In this document: one piece after another, positions 50,872 to 59,595 of the stretch
Position numbering within the stretch: the stretch's first letter is position 1
How the letters are laid out: every line of letters begins with the position of its first letter
The notes under the pieces: generated by a model
Databases searched by the model: none
The model's input: the letters and a program-made list of their open reading frames with translations, nothing else
What the model was told of the DNA's origin: nothing
From: Candidatus Fermentibacterota bacterium
GTDB lineage: Bacteria; Fermentibacterota; Fermentibacteria; Fermentibacterales; JCC-6
Length of the DNA: 64,000 nt
Reading direction: 5' to 3'
NCBI GenBank assembly: GCA_014728175.1
Contig: WJMA01000015.1
Location: 1 to 64,000 of the forward strand
Translations under genes and position numbers: made by a program

Positions 50872-52101
50872 ATGTTTGTCATAGTCTTATTGTTAGCTTC
50901 TCTGCATCTTATCAATCCAACCGCCCAGACGGCGGATACGGTTCCCCTGGAGGATGTCAGGGAGCTGGCCCGGGGCAACACGGACTTCGCCGTGGAGCTG
51001 TACGGTCGGGTCGCCGGCGGTATGGAGGGGCAAAACGTCTTCCTTTCGCCGTTCAGCGTATCCTCGGCGCTGGCCATGGCCTACGCCGGAGCCAGAGAGG
51101 AGACCGAGGAGCAGATGGCGGAGGTGCTTCATTTCACCCTTCCCCAGGACAGGCTTCATCCCGCTTTCGGCTTACTGGGCGAGCAGCTGTCCACCGCCGA
51201 GCTGGCTCCCTCCGAGACCGGTGATCCTCTTATCCTGAACATAGCCAACGGATTGTGGGTCGATAGTAACTTCCCTCTTCTGCAGGGTTACGTAGGCTTG
51301 GTTCGAGAGCATTACGATGCCGAGGTCCGTAACATGGACTTTGTCGGAGACCCCGACGGGTCCCGCAGGATCATAAACGAATGGGCCAGCCGGAAGACCA
51401 GGCGGAGGATCCAGAACCTTATTCCCGGCGGGGTGATCGACGTGGATACCCGGGTGGTTCTGACCAACGCCATATACTTCAAGGGTTCATGGCAGCATCC
51501 ATTCCCCGAGGAGCAGACCGAGCCGGACGATTTCCACCTGCCGGATGGCTCGGAGGTCGAGGTTCCCATGATGCACCTGACCGAGTCGCTTCCCTACACC
51601 GAGACCGCCGGATGCGCCGCCGTGGAACTTCCCTACGTGGGCGGGAACCATAGCATGATAATGCTGCTGCCGGACGGCAGTCCTGCCGACTTCGAAAAAA
51701 GCCTGGATACGGATACGCTAAGGCGGATCGTGGAGAGGTTGAACAGCTACAGGGTGACCCTGACCATGCCCCGATTCGAGTTCTCCTGCGGAACCCGTCT
51801 GGCCGAGACTCTGGGTGCCATGGGCATGTCCCTGCCCTTCTCGATGCGGGCGGACTTCAGCGGCTTCACCGGACAACCCGACCTGTGCATATCGGAGGTC
51901 GTTCACAAGGCTCTCGTGAAGGTTGACGAGTCGGGTACGGAGGCTGCCGCAGCAACCGCGGTGGTCATGGAGATCGTGTCGATGCCTCCGCCCGAGTTGG
52001 AGGTGGAGATGACCCTCGACCGTCCCTTCCTGTTCCTGATTCTGGATAAATCCACGCTTACCGTGGAGTTCATGGGTAGGGTATGTGATCCGTCCGCATG
52101 A
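50872..52101 (+). CDS. secreted serpin
   Basis: A serine/cysteine protease inhibitor of 409 residues with an N-terminal signal (FVIVLLLASLHLINPTAQT). Serpin landmarks: NVFLSPFSVSSALAMAYAGA, NAIYFKGSW, the hinge DESGTEAAAATAVV and the C-terminal RPFLFLILD and FMGRV. The hinge has the small residues needed for loop insertion, so it should be inhibitory. Counting as in alpha1-antitrypsin puts P1-P1' at Val-Ser in EIVSMPPP, i.e. a hydrophobic specificity; the loop is a few residues longer than usual, so this is uncertain. It converges on a gingipain-like protease across a shared hairpin. Confidence 0.93.
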   Translation: MFVIVLLLASLHLINPTAQTADTVPLEDVRELARGNTDFAVELYGRVAGGMEGQNVFLSPFSVSSALAMAYAGAREETEEQMAEVLHFTLPQDRLHPAFGLLGEQLSTAELAPSETGDPLILNIANGLWVDSNFPLLQGYVGLVREHYDAEVRNMDFVGDPDGSRRIINEWASRKTRRRIQNLIPGGVIDVDTRVVLTNAIYFKGSWQHPFPEEQTEPDDFHLPDGSEVEVPMMHLTESLPYTETAGCAAVELPYVGGNHSMIMLLPDGSPADFEKSLDTDTLRRIVERLNSYRVTLTMPRFEFSCGTRLAETLGAMGMSLPFSMRADFSGFTGQPDLCISEVVHKALVKVDESGTEAAAATAVVMEIVSMPPPELEVEMTLDRPFLFLILDKSTLTVEFMGRVCDPSA

Positions 52102-52121
52102 GCGGATAGGTTAGGTAAGAG

Positions 52122-52148
52122 GAAGGGCTCCCGGTCCGGGAGCCCTTC
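52122..52148. terminator. bidirectional hairpin between serpin and C25 peptidase genes
   Basis: An 11-bp perfect stem (GAAGGGCTCCC / GGGAGCCCTTC) around the loop GGTCC sits between the two convergent stops. Neither side has a clear T-run, so it may end transcription poorly or act mainly as an mRNA-stabilising hairpin. Confidence 0.7.
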
Positions 52149-52167
52149 AATTCAGGTATGGGTCGGG

Positions 52168-54426
52168 TTACCTGATCACGACCATTCGCATTGTTCTCTC
52201 GATCTGGTCGCAGTCGATCTTCACTACGTAGACGCCCGTGGGCAGATCCTCGCAGGATACGGGGACCTCGTTCACTCCCGACCCCAGAGTTGTTCTCTCG
52301 ACGGTGGATACGGTCCTGCCGCTTACGTCGTGCACGGTAAGACCCATTTCCACGGGGCCGGAGGAAGTAACTCTGACTATCGCCATGCCCGCGGTGGGAT
52401 TGGGAAGAGGACCTTCTACGGTGAGAGAGACCGGAAGGCCGCTACCCCCGATGCCTTCCTCGGTCACGGGAATGTCCATGGTGTCGTACGCGTAGTTGTG
52501 CTTCCAGGCTCCCACCCTGACCGTGTCGTTCTGAACCGCGGTGAAGCTCAGGGTAACCTCTCCCGAGGAGTTGGTGTTGTCCTGCACGTAGAAGGTCTGA
52601 GGATCGTCCGGATGGTCTCCGAGCCCGTCGGTCGCGGTTATCGTTACCCCCTGCACCGGTGAGCCCCCGGAGGTGACCGTGTAGGTCCGGGACTGCGATC
52701 CGGGAGGGATGGGGCTCTCTCCGGAGAGGTCCAGCCCGTACGGGCTGCCGTTTTCGTCGCAGTTGAAAGCGTCCTGCGCCGGATCACCGAACCAGTGGTA
52801 CATCCTGGCGTTCTTCAGACCGTAGGAGCCGTATCCATTGATTACCGCCACGTTGGCGTCGTTGAAGCATTCGCCTATTCTGGTGACGCCGTCTCGATAG
52901 AGGCCCCAGTAAAGCTCGCGGTCGTACTGGTGGTTGGGGCTGGTGTAGGAGGGGTCGCTGGCTCCGCAGTTGCTGCTGGCACCGATGTCTGGCGCCGCCA
53001 TCCAGCTTTCGGACAAGCAGTTGTAGCTGGCACCATGGTATCCACAGTCGCACGCTATGTTGAAGACTATGGGATAAAAGTCGTTGGTCAGGTCGTAGAT
53101 GTTGCCCGCGTTCCAGCCGGGGGACCACAGCCAGGAGGTGTGCGAGCCATGACCTCTGTAGTTCACGGTTCCCACGCCCTGGTTAATCCGGTTCTCCAGA
53201 TCTGAGGCGGACGCTCCCTCCGGCGGATAGAACTTGTAGAACGTCACATCGGTCAGGGTGTAACCGTAGGACGCGATGTTGTTCTTACATTGGGTGTACT
53301 TCTGGGGATAGTTCTCCTCGTGAGCGGCGAGGGCCGCCTCGGCCGGTATAGAGGTCGAGCCCGATCCGGTGTGGCTCATGTAGGCGATCATCTTGTCCAC
53401 CTGGTTGGGCAAGTCGTCGGCCGTGTCGGAGTATCTGCCCACCGCCAGCTCGGGGTAGTTGTCTCCGTCTATGAGAGCGTAGTAGTAGTCGCTGTAGAAG
53501 CCGTAGCCGCTGTAGGAGGGCAGTTGCGAATGGTTGCCCACTATCATCGCGAACCTGGTCACGCCGGACTGGTAGTTGTTGTTTATGGCGTTCCTTATCT
53601 GAGAGATCGAGGCCGGGTTGGACAGTACCTCCACCGCGAGGGGAAGGCCCAGTACGTGGTCGAGAGTTACCAGAGGTGTTATGGCGTCCAGGTTATCGTC
53701 GTTGGTAACCAATATGAAGACCACGTCGTCCCGGTTGTAGTTGTCCCTTATGGGAACCTGGAGATCCTCGTAGTTGATCAGGGATGCGCCGTGCGAACGG
53801 GCGATGGAAGCAGCGGTCGGCGTCTCCGGCAGGGCTTCGCCCTCGAACTCGATGGCGATCCTGACCTTGTTGGTCACCAGTAGCTTCTCCTCGGCAGGAA
53901 CGTAGCGGAGAGGATTGACCTCCAGCCTGGCCACGTTCAGGCCCGACCACGATCCGGGTTCGGCCATTCTGGACCATTGCTCGGGCATGGTCGCCTCGGA
54001 CCGGTAGGAGTCTCTGTTCCAGGTGAAAGGCGGGGTGGGCATGCCGTCGCGCTGCAGCTCCTGGAAGGGCCGAAGGAGCACGTCGGTCATCTCCACCCAT
54101 TCGGCCTCCGCCGACTCTATCACCGCAGTGCAACCGTTGGGCACGCCTACCAGAAGGTTGATCTGAGGTATCTCGGGATTGCCGGGCTCCACCTCGTGGA
54201 AGGTGTACTCCGGAATGATGGCCTTGAGGAAGGTCGTAGATGCATGTTCCTCGGATACCATCCAGAATCCGGGAATCTCCACCTCCATTATCAATCGATC
54301 CCTGTTGGATTCCAGGATGTTGATCGCGGGCTCCTGTCCCGCCTCGCCACTCAGGCTCACCCAGTCGCCCGGCGCATTCACCGTAGGCAGTTGGGCCAAC
54401 ATCGACAAAATGAGTAGAACAGCCAT
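52168..54426 (-). CDS. secreted C25 (gingipain-like) cysteine peptidase with T9SS-type sorting domain
   Basis: A 752-residue exported protease. The signal peptide (AVLLILSMLAQLPTVNA) is followed by a propeptide (~20-215), then the C25 catalytic region with VFILVTNDD, YALIDGDNYPELAVGR, the catalytic His in NYRGHGSHTSW and the catalytic Cys in VFNIACDCGYHG. A beta-sandwich (Ig-like) domain follows (VQGVTITATDG), and the C terminus (NPTAGMAIVRV, VHDVSGRTVST, LPTGVYVVKI, basic end) is a Por-type sorting domain. Start ATG at 54426 with GGAGGTAATCG upstream. In Porphyromonas these enzymes are Arg/Lys-specific; specificity here is unknown. Confidence 0.9.
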   Translation of the reverse strand: MAVLLILSMLAQLPTVNAPGDWVSLSGEAGQEPAINILESNRDRLIMEVEIPGFWMVSEEHASTTFLKAIIPEYTFHEVEPGNPEIPQINLLVGVPNGCTAVIESAEAEWVEMTDVLLRPFQELQRDGMPTPPFTWNRDSYRSEATMPEQWSRMAEPGSWSGLNVARLEVNPLRYVPAEEKLLVTNKVRIAIEFEGEALPETPTAASIARSHGASLINYEDLQVPIRDNYNRDDVVFILVTNDDNLDAITPLVTLDHVLGLPLAVEVLSNPASISQIRNAINNNYQSGVTRFAMIVGNHSQLPSYSGYGFYSDYYYALIDGDNYPELAVGRYSDTADDLPNQVDKMIAYMSHTGSGSTSIPAEAALAAHEENYPQKYTQCKNNIASYGYTLTDVTFYKFYPPEGASASDLENRINQGVGTVNYRGHGSHTSWLWSPGWNAGNIYDLTNDFYPIVFNIACDCGYHGASYNCLSESWMAAPDIGASSNCGASDPSYTSPNHQYDRELYWGLYRDGVTRIGECFNDANVAVINGYGSYGLKNARMYHWFGDPAQDAFNCDENGSPYGLDLSGESPIPPGSQSRTYTVTSGGSPVQGVTITATDGLGDHPDDPQTFYVQDNTNSSGEVTLSFTAVQNDTVRVGAWKHNYAYDTMDIPVTEEGIGGSGLPVSLTVEGPLPNPTAGMAIVRVTSSGPVEMGLTVHDVSGRTVSTVERTTLGSGVNEVPVSCEDLPTGVYVVKIDCDQIERTMRMVVIR

Positions 54427-54591
54427 CGATTACCTCCGCTGTAAGGGTTGCTGCACAAATGTCCCGGAACGAGTAGCTACGAATACGAGACTACAAGCCC
54501 CCCCCTCGGTCAAGCCTCCCCTTGGGGACGGGGGAATGTTAAATGCCAAATAAAATGCTTGAATGCTTGTTGCGACCACCCCCACACCCCT

Positions 54592-54620
54592 TTGACCAAA
54601 GAGTTTCCCCGTACTATTCA
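54592..54620 (+). promoter_or_regulatory. candidate promoter for the methyltransferase gene
   Basis: TTGACC (54592-54597), a 17-base spacer, TATTCA (54615-54620); the start codon lies 44 bases downstream. The arrangement is identical to that upstream of 22690. The rest of the gap 54427-54663 shows nothing else convincing. Confidence 0.5.
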
Positions 54621-54663
54621 AAACCAAGTCGTTCACGGCGGCGGCGATTCCGGAAAGGGGCGC

Positions 54664-55416
54664 ATGAGGAAGCAAGGCGGATACGAGAACTCGGCGCGTC
54701 TGTACGACCTCTTCGACGACAAGGAGAACCTGGAGCTCTTCTGCAATCGCGCGGCCTCCTCCGGCGAGGTTATCGACGTAGGGGCGGGCACCGGGCGGAT
54801 AGCCATTCCCCTGGCCAGACGTGGGGTGAGGGTCTACTGCGTCGAGCCCTCACCGGCCATGAGACGGGTCTTCGACCAAAAACTGGACCGCGAGCCGCAG
54901 CTTCGCAAAAGAATCACCCTTGTCCCTTCGTACGCCTCTTCTTTCGAGGCCGGCAGGCGGTATCCGGCGGCGTATCTCTCCGGCAGCTTCGACCATCTGC
55001 TCGATGACTCCGAGCGGATGGCTGCCCTGAGCAACGTAAACCGCCATCTAACTACCGGTGGGATGCTGGTCTTCGACGTGTTTCTGGGATCGATGGGAGA
55101 CAAGCCCCTCTCTCCGGCCGGAGTGGCTCAAACTCCCGAGGGCGAGGTTCGCAGATTTGTCGGGGGAAGGGTTCTTCCGGGTGGCAGGAAGGAGACCACT
55201 CTGGTCTTCGAGAGGTACGTAAAGGGCGAGTTGGTGGAGAGGATCGAGGAGCATTCTCTGGTGGGTATCACCAGCCGTCCAATGATCCATGATCTTCTGA
55301 GCCGAACCGGCTTCGAGCTGGCCCATGAGTGGGGCGACTACGACCAAGAACCCTACATCGACGGCGACGATATGATGATCGTGGAGGCTTCCAAAGCACA
55401 CGATATAGGGGAGTGA
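54664..55416 (+). CDS. class I SAM-dependent methyltransferase
   Basis: A 250-residue methyltransferase. Motif I is VIDVGAGTGRIAIPLARRGV, with the acidic end of strand 2 in VYCVEPSPAM and a post-motif segment LTTGGMLVFDVFLGS. The N terminus YENSARLYDLFDD is typical of small-molecule methyltransferases related to UbiE/Methyltransf_25. I chose the ATG at 54664, with GAAAGGGG 5-6 bases upstream and a promoter at 54592, rather than any upstream start in the same frame. Substrate unknown. Confidence 0.85.
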   Translation: MRKQGGYENSARLYDLFDDKENLELFCNRAASSGEVIDVGAGTGRIAIPLARRGVRVYCVEPSPAMRRVFDQKLDREPQLRKRITLVPSYASSFEAGRRYPAAYLSGSFDHLLDDSERMAALSNVNRHLTTGGMLVFDVFLGSMGDKPLSPAGVAQTPEGEVRRFVGGRVLPGGRKETTLVFERYVKGELVERIEEHSLVGITSRPMIHDLLSRTGFELAHEWGDYDQEPYIDGDDMMIVEASKAHDIGE

Positions 55417-55546
55417 TCTCTCCAATATCTACAAATGTTGTCGTTGCGGTGGTACGTAGCGGCGTCGTATCTTGAAAACGTGACGATCAGCCAGTAGCTG
55501 CGTAGCGGATCGTAATTGCAAGAGCTTCCGACCAACCCGAGGAAGG

Positions 55547-56434
55547 GTGAGACATTTGAGATTGCGATTGGATGACGTGATCCATCTGGATGAGTGTTGC
55601 CAAGAGGTATTTGACGTTATCGAAGAAGAGCTGCACGACTTGAAGGAGCAGGGGCACTCGGTCAAGAGATGGTCCGAGCACTACATGCCCAGCGGCCAGC
55701 GTGGTCCGTACAAGAGGTCGACCGATATTCACCACTTGCTCTTCTACCGGGATAAAGGCTCCGGACTGGACTTCAGGATCAAACGGCACCAGAGGATGAG
55801 GAGAAGCCTTTCCCAGGAGATCGAGACCTCCGACAGAACGATCAAATGCGATTTCACGGTACACCGGTCCAGCAGAACCGCCGCAACCTTGGCCAAGTTC
55901 CTACCCTATCTGGGCGCGATAGTAGGGGGCTTCCTCGGCTGGGCGGCTTTAGCGCTGTTCGGGGATCCCCAGACGGCCAACGTCTGGGTCTGGGTCATCG
56001 TCCCCCTACTGGTCCTGGCTTTTGTCGGGGCCCGGATCAAGAGGAACTTCTCCGCTTTCTACTCCAGGCTGGTTTCCGCGAACAGCTCTTCGCTCTCCGA
56101 AGAGGCCGTGCGTGGCATCCGGGCCAGGGTCGAGCCTCTGGTAGAGCAGGTGGTGGACAAGTGGCGGGAGAAGGACGAGGTCTACTTCCAGGACAAGTTG
56201 GAGGAAAGCGCGTACGATGCGATCGACCTGGAAGACCCCGAGAATCTGGCTCTGATCTCTTACGTGCAGATGACCGAGGGGCAGGATGTCGCCTGGCGCA
56301 GGTACGGCCTTTACCTTGCTGAAAGGCGCAAGCACTACGAGGCCATGCTCAGAAAGCTGAGGGACGAGCCCGAGTTCCATGCCATATACAAGAGGGCATA
56401 CGAACGCATGCAGGCTCAAAGCGGGGGGAAGTAA
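55547..56434 (+). CDS. membrane protein of unknown function
   Basis: A 295-residue protein I do not recognise. The first ~115 residues are soluble and charged (DDVIHLDECCQEVFDVIEEE, KRWSEHYMPSGQRGPYKRST); two adjacent transmembrane helices follow (LPYLGAIVGGFLGWAALALF and VWVWVIVPLLVLAFVGA), then a ~130-residue helical C terminus rich in Glu, Lys and Arg. The GTG at 55547 is the longest start; a TTG at 55556, with GGAAGGG upstream, may be the real one. No neighbour suggests a function. Confidence 0.65.
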   Translation: MRHLRLRLDDVIHLDECCQEVFDVIEEELHDLKEQGHSVKRWSEHYMPSGQRGPYKRSTDIHHLLFYRDKGSGLDFRIKRHQRMRRSLSQEIETSDRTIKCDFTVHRSSRTAATLAKFLPYLGAIVGGFLGWAALALFGDPQTANVWVWVIVPLLVLAFVGARIKRNFSAFYSRLVSANSSSLSEEAVRGIRARVEPLVEQVVDKWREKDEVYFQDKLEESAYDAIDLEDPENLALISYVQMTEGQDVAWRRYGLYLAERRKHYEAMLRKLRDEPEFHAIYKRAYERMQAQSGGK

Positions 56435-56459
56435 TCCGTAACGAGGCCCCGGTCAGACG

Positions 56460-57098
56460 CTATACCTCTATGACCTTACCCGCTCCGCCCTGGACGTACT
56501 TGCCGGGGTAGCTCTTCTTGATGTCGGAGATGTGCTGGGTACAGTGGGTGGGGCACACCAGCTTCAGGTCTTCCAGCAGCCCAAGCTCGTCAAATCCGTG
56601 CAATCCACCTATCAGCGCGTGGACGTTTCCCCACTGCGAAGCCGCCGTAAGGATGGTTCCTACTCCCGGATGGGAGCATCCCGCTACCACCACCGGCCCC
56701 TTTTCCGTCGCCAGCACCAGCGACTGCTCGATGCCTTTCAGCTCGCCCGTAGAGAATATCCCCTCGTGTATCTCCCGAGAATCCTCGACCTTGATTACTT
56801 CCGAGGTTCCGAAAGGCTCTCTGCATGAACCGGGAACGTAAACCGGAACCGAGTTGACTCTTAGGAAATCCGACAGCCCACCCGTATGGTCCCAGTGGTC
56901 GTGAGAAATCAACACCTCCTGGACTTCCATTGGATCGATGCCCAGGCCGGCCATGTTGCCCATGAGTATCGAGCCGTTCGCGCCGGTGTCGAAAAGGATC
57001 TTCCTTCCGTGGGCCTCGACCAGGCACGCGAATCCCCAGTCAGCCTGCAAATTGTTCTCCAGGCTCGTGTTGTCGTATACGATCGTTGCTTTCATCAT
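56460..57098 (-). CDS. metallo-beta-lactamase fold protein (dihydropterin-RFA-P-synthase-like branch)
   Basis: A 212-residue MBL-fold hydrolase/oxidoreductase. The metal motif is SHDHWDHTGG; further ligands are in VVVAGCSHPG (His) and the C-terminal LVCPTHCTQHI (His). The start KATIVYDNTSLENNLQADWG and the CSHPG motif resemble MTH-type proteins annotated as 7,8-dihydropterin-6-methyl-4-(beta-D-ribofuranosyl)-aminobenzene-5'-phosphate synthase-like. The enzymatic role is unknown. The two ATG codons in tandem at 57098 and 57095 overlap the TGA of the upstream glycosylase (ATGATGA), implying translational coupling. Confidence 0.85.
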   Translation of the reverse strand: MMKATIVYDNTSLENNLQADWGFACLVEAHGRKILFDTGANGSILMGNMAGLGIDPMEVQEVLISHDHWDHTGGLSDFLRVNSVPVYVPGSCREPFGTSEVIKVEDSREIHEGIFSTGELKGIEQSLVLATEKGPVVVAGCSHPGVGTILTAASQWGNVHALIGGLHGFDELGLLEDLKLVCPTHCTQHISDIKKSYPGKYVQGGAGKVIEV

Positions 57099-57877
57099 AT
57101 TCCCGCCGTTTCTCGAAGACTGTGATCGATACTGCCGTCTGGAAGCATCCAGTCCGGATGTGCCATCCCCGATTCCTCGATCTCGTACCGAACGCAGAGG
57201 GACCAATCTCCCTTACAGTACAGCTCCACCCATTTCCTGTCCAATATTCCGGCCCTGTAGTACCGTTTCATGGGGCACATGTCGTACCATTTGCATTCCT
57301 TGCTCAGGACTCCTAGCTTCCGGTAGTGAGCGGACAACAGCTCCATCTTAGCCGAGTCGTACACCACCGCGGCGGGGTGCTCTAAAGGCAGTAGCTTTCC
57401 GCCGTCGGCCAGCATCAGGTTCCCGTACAGCTCTCCGAAGGACTTCCTGCCGGGAACGTCCAGCGAGTATTTGTCCAGCAGGTACCTGGTGGCGAAGTAA
57501 CCCATGGGCACCAGCACCTCCGGGTCCACCAGCTCGATCTCCTCATCGAGGTAGACGCTGCAGGCTTCTATCTCGTCGCTCTTGGGTTTCCTGTACCCCG
57601 GCAGCATGCACTTGACCAGGTTGGTCATGTAGACGCTCTCCCGCGGCACCGAGGCGATGTCCAATAGCTGGCCCAGCACCTTACCGGAAGGACCTATGAA
57701 CATCACTCCTTCGCGGTCCTCGTTCTCCCCGGGCGCCTGGGCCACCAGCATAAGCCTCGCGGCCGGATCGCCTTCACCACAAAGAGCGTTCCGTCTGGTT
57801 CGCGCCAGCCTGCACCGGTCACATTCCAGAATCCTCTGACAAATCCGGGACGTTCTTAAAGTAATTAAAGCAATCAC
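57095..57877 (-). CDS. family-4-like uracil-DNA glycosylase with extra C-terminal Cys-rich domain
   Basis: A 260-residue Fe-S uracil-DNA glycosylase. Motif A is AQAPGENEDREG, of the family-4 GEAPGxxED type. Cluster cysteines are in CDRCRL (C19, C22) and in VKCMLPG and EACSVYL; motif B contains LEHPAAVV. The last ~70 residues form an additional domain with cysteines in CKWYDMCPMKRYY and YCKGDWSLCVRY, then PHPDWMLPDG-like residues (AHPDWMLPDGSID), which I recognise as recurring in this branch but without known function. The start is uncertain: the GTG at 57877 directly abuts GGGGAGG. It lies 13 bases after the DUF2905 gene. Confidence 0.88.
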   Translation of the reverse strand: MIALITLRTSRICQRILECDRCRLARTRRNALCGEGDPAARLMLVAQAPGENEDREGVMFIGPSGKVLGQLLDIASVPRESVYMTNLVKCMLPGYRKPKSDEIEACSVYLDEEIELVDPEVLVPMGYFATRYLLDKYSLDVPGRKSFGELYGNLMLADGGKLLPLEHPAAVVYDSAKMELLSAHYRKLGVLSKECKWYDMCPMKRYYRAGILDRKWVELYCKGDWSLCVRYEIEESGMAHPDWMLPDGSIDHSLRETAGI

Positions 57878-57890
57878 CTCCCCGGCAAAG

Positions 57891-58103
57891 CTATTTCTTC
57901 AGAAGGTTGATGAGCAAGGTAAGAACGATGCTCAGAAGCAGCATCGAAACGATCGGTATGATTACTTTACTCCGCTCCGTCTCTATCCGGATGTCACCTG
58001 GCAGTCTTCCGAACCAGCTCAAAAGCCACGGTGCGAAGTGCAGTACTGAACCCACCACTATCAATATGGCTCCACCGATGATCAGCCATTTGCCCACAGC
58101 CAA
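57891..58103 (-). CDS. DUF2905 small membrane protein
   Basis: A 70-residue protein with two transmembrane helices (LIIGGAILIVVGSVLHF and IPIVSMLLLSIVLTLLINLL) linked by the conserved DUF2905 loop FGRLPGDIRIE. Function is unknown. The start appears to be TTG at 58103. It lies 34 bases after the methyltransferase gene (58138-58989, transcribed first) and before the glycosylase, all on the minus strand. Confidence 0.9.
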   Translation of the reverse strand: MAVGKWLIIGGAILIVVGSVLHFAPWLLSWFGRLPGDIRIETERSKVIIPIVSMLLLSIVLTLLINLLKK

Positions 58104-58137
58104 CCGCCTAACCGCTCAGAATTTTAACCGGAAAAAG

Positions 58138-58989
58138 TCATCTCAGCTTTCGACACACGACCATCCGCACCGGTCCGAAGGGCACGTAGTAGCCACGGTC
58201 CGCAAACTGTTTCTCTAGGTCCTTCCTAAGCTTTGCAAGGTAAGCCGAAGCCATCTTCCCGTCCACACTCGGATCCCTCAACCGCCTTTGCTGCAGCCAA
58301 CCCTGCGCGTACAGCTCGACCGCACATTCGGCTGCTTCCCGGTCCCATCGAACGTCGAGAGCCCTCTCGGCCCGGGTCTCGACCTCCAATGGGGAGGAAG
58401 CCAACAGCGCATCGAAACACTCGAAGGCAATTTCATCGAGTAGACAGAGAATGCCCGAAGAACGTAAAACTCGAACGCATTCGCCAAGAACCTCAAACAA
58501 AGCCTGCTCACCGAAGGCCAGCTCGATATCCTGCATACCCAGGAAGCAGCTTACTGACTCGAAAGCCCCATCAGGAAACGGTATCCGACGCGCATCGCCC
58601 CGAACCAGCCGGGCACGTACTCTTGCCCTCCTAAGTAAAGGTTTGGCAGCCGCATGTACCCCCGAGAAATCTATGTTCAAACCCACCAGCCCGGCTTGGG
58701 GAAACCTCCAGCCCAGTTGGGCCAGGAAGGTCGCGTACCCGCAGGCGAAGTCCAGATGCAAACCCCTGCCAAGATCGGGCATAGCGGACGTAGCCCACCG
58801 CTGAACACCGCCCCAACCGATGTCCAGGCCGTCTACAACACTGCGCGGTTCCGCCATCCCCTCGGTGAACCAGGCCCGCAGCTCCTCTTCCAGTTTTCGA
58901 ATTCCGAGATTTTCCAAAGGCATATTGACCGCATCCCAGGAAGCCCACGCGAGTTCTTCGGTCTCCCTTGCTGCGAATGTTCCAGACAT
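58138..58989 (-). CDS. class I SAM-dependent methyltransferase
   Basis: A 283-residue methyltransferase of UbiE/Methyltransf_11 type: motif I HLDFACGYATFLAQLGWR, then LVGLNIDFSGVH, the GDARRIPFPDGAFESV segment (motif II), and LGECVRVLRSSGILCLLDE (motif III). The N-terminal ~95 residues (WASWDAVNMPLENLGIRKLE) look like a helical lid. The ATG at 58989 is 90 bases from the divergent SnoaL gene. Substrate unknown; lower AT content distinguishes it from the genes after 59 kb. Confidence 0.85.
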   Translation of the reverse strand: MSGTFAARETEELAWASWDAVNMPLENLGIRKLEEELRAWFTEGMAEPRSVVDGLDIGWGGVQRWATSAMPDLGRGLHLDFACGYATFLAQLGWRFPQAGLVGLNIDFSGVHAAAKPLLRRARVRARLVRGDARRIPFPDGAFESVSCFLGMQDIELAFGEQALFEVLGECVRVLRSSGILCLLDEIAFECFDALLASSPLEVETRAERALDVRWDREAAECAVELYAQGWLQQRRLRDPSVDGKMASAYLAKLRKDLEKQFADRGYYVPFGPVRMVVCRKLR

Positions 58990-59078
58990 CCCTGAACAGG
59001 TCTACATCAACTAGTACAATATCTACTGCACACAATAATTGTTTGCTAATCAACGCATAACTCGAGATCGGAGTTGGA

Positions 59079-59510
59079 ATGAGTACCCAGGCGAACAAGG
59101 AGATCGTTAGACGGTGGATAGAGGAGGGCTGGAACGGCGGTGATGTCGGGATAGTAGACGAGCTCTACCATCCGGATTTTACGGCTCAGCCTATGTTGGC
59201 GGGTCATCCCGAGCTCCGCGGCAGCCAGTCAGTGAAGGACTATGTTCTGGGCATGCGCGCCGCGTTCCCTGATTTGAATTTTACTATCAAGTACCTGATC
59301 GCGGAGGACGACTATGTGGCGGGGGCTTTTCGGGTCGAAGGTACACACAAGGGCACGCTCTTCGGCATTCCTGCAACCGGCAAGACGGTCGACTTCGAAG
59401 CGGTAGACATCTGGCGTTTCAGGGACGACAGGATAGTCGAACGGCCACTCGCCGTGGCCGACTTCCTGCATGCTCTTCAACAGATGGGCCTTATACCGCA
59501 GATGGGCTAG
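59079..59510 (+). CDS. SnoaL-like ester cyclase/NTF2-fold protein
   Basis: A 143-residue protein of the SnoaL-like (polyketide cyclase/ester cyclase) NTF2 fold: NKEIVRRWIEEGWNGGDVGIVDE, HPDFTAQP, FPDLNFTIKYLIAEDDYV, GTHKGTLFGIPATGKTVDF and EAVDIWRFRDDRIV, all family hallmarks. Such proteins are usually stand-alone and their substrates unpredictable. ATG start, with GGAG upstream. No polyketide genes are nearby. Confidence 0.88.
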   Translation: MSTQANKEIVRRWIEEGWNGGDVGIVDELYHPDFTAQPMLAGHPELRGSQSVKDYVLGMRAAFPDLNFTIKYLIAEDDYVAGAFRVEGTHKGTLFGIPATGKTVDFEAVDIWRFRDDRIVERPLAVADFLHALQQMGLIPQMG

Positions 59511-59595
59511 CCCCGGATTCCAGGCAAATGGCGGTACGCCCTGCGTCATCCTTAAGCCGTGGCTGAAACGTACTAGACAAGAGGTGCGCCAAGTA

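Noticed and set aside
54448-54663. Extension of the methyltransferase upstream of 54664
   Set aside because: Composition looks non-coding, no ribosome site, and a promoter candidate lies inside it at 54592.
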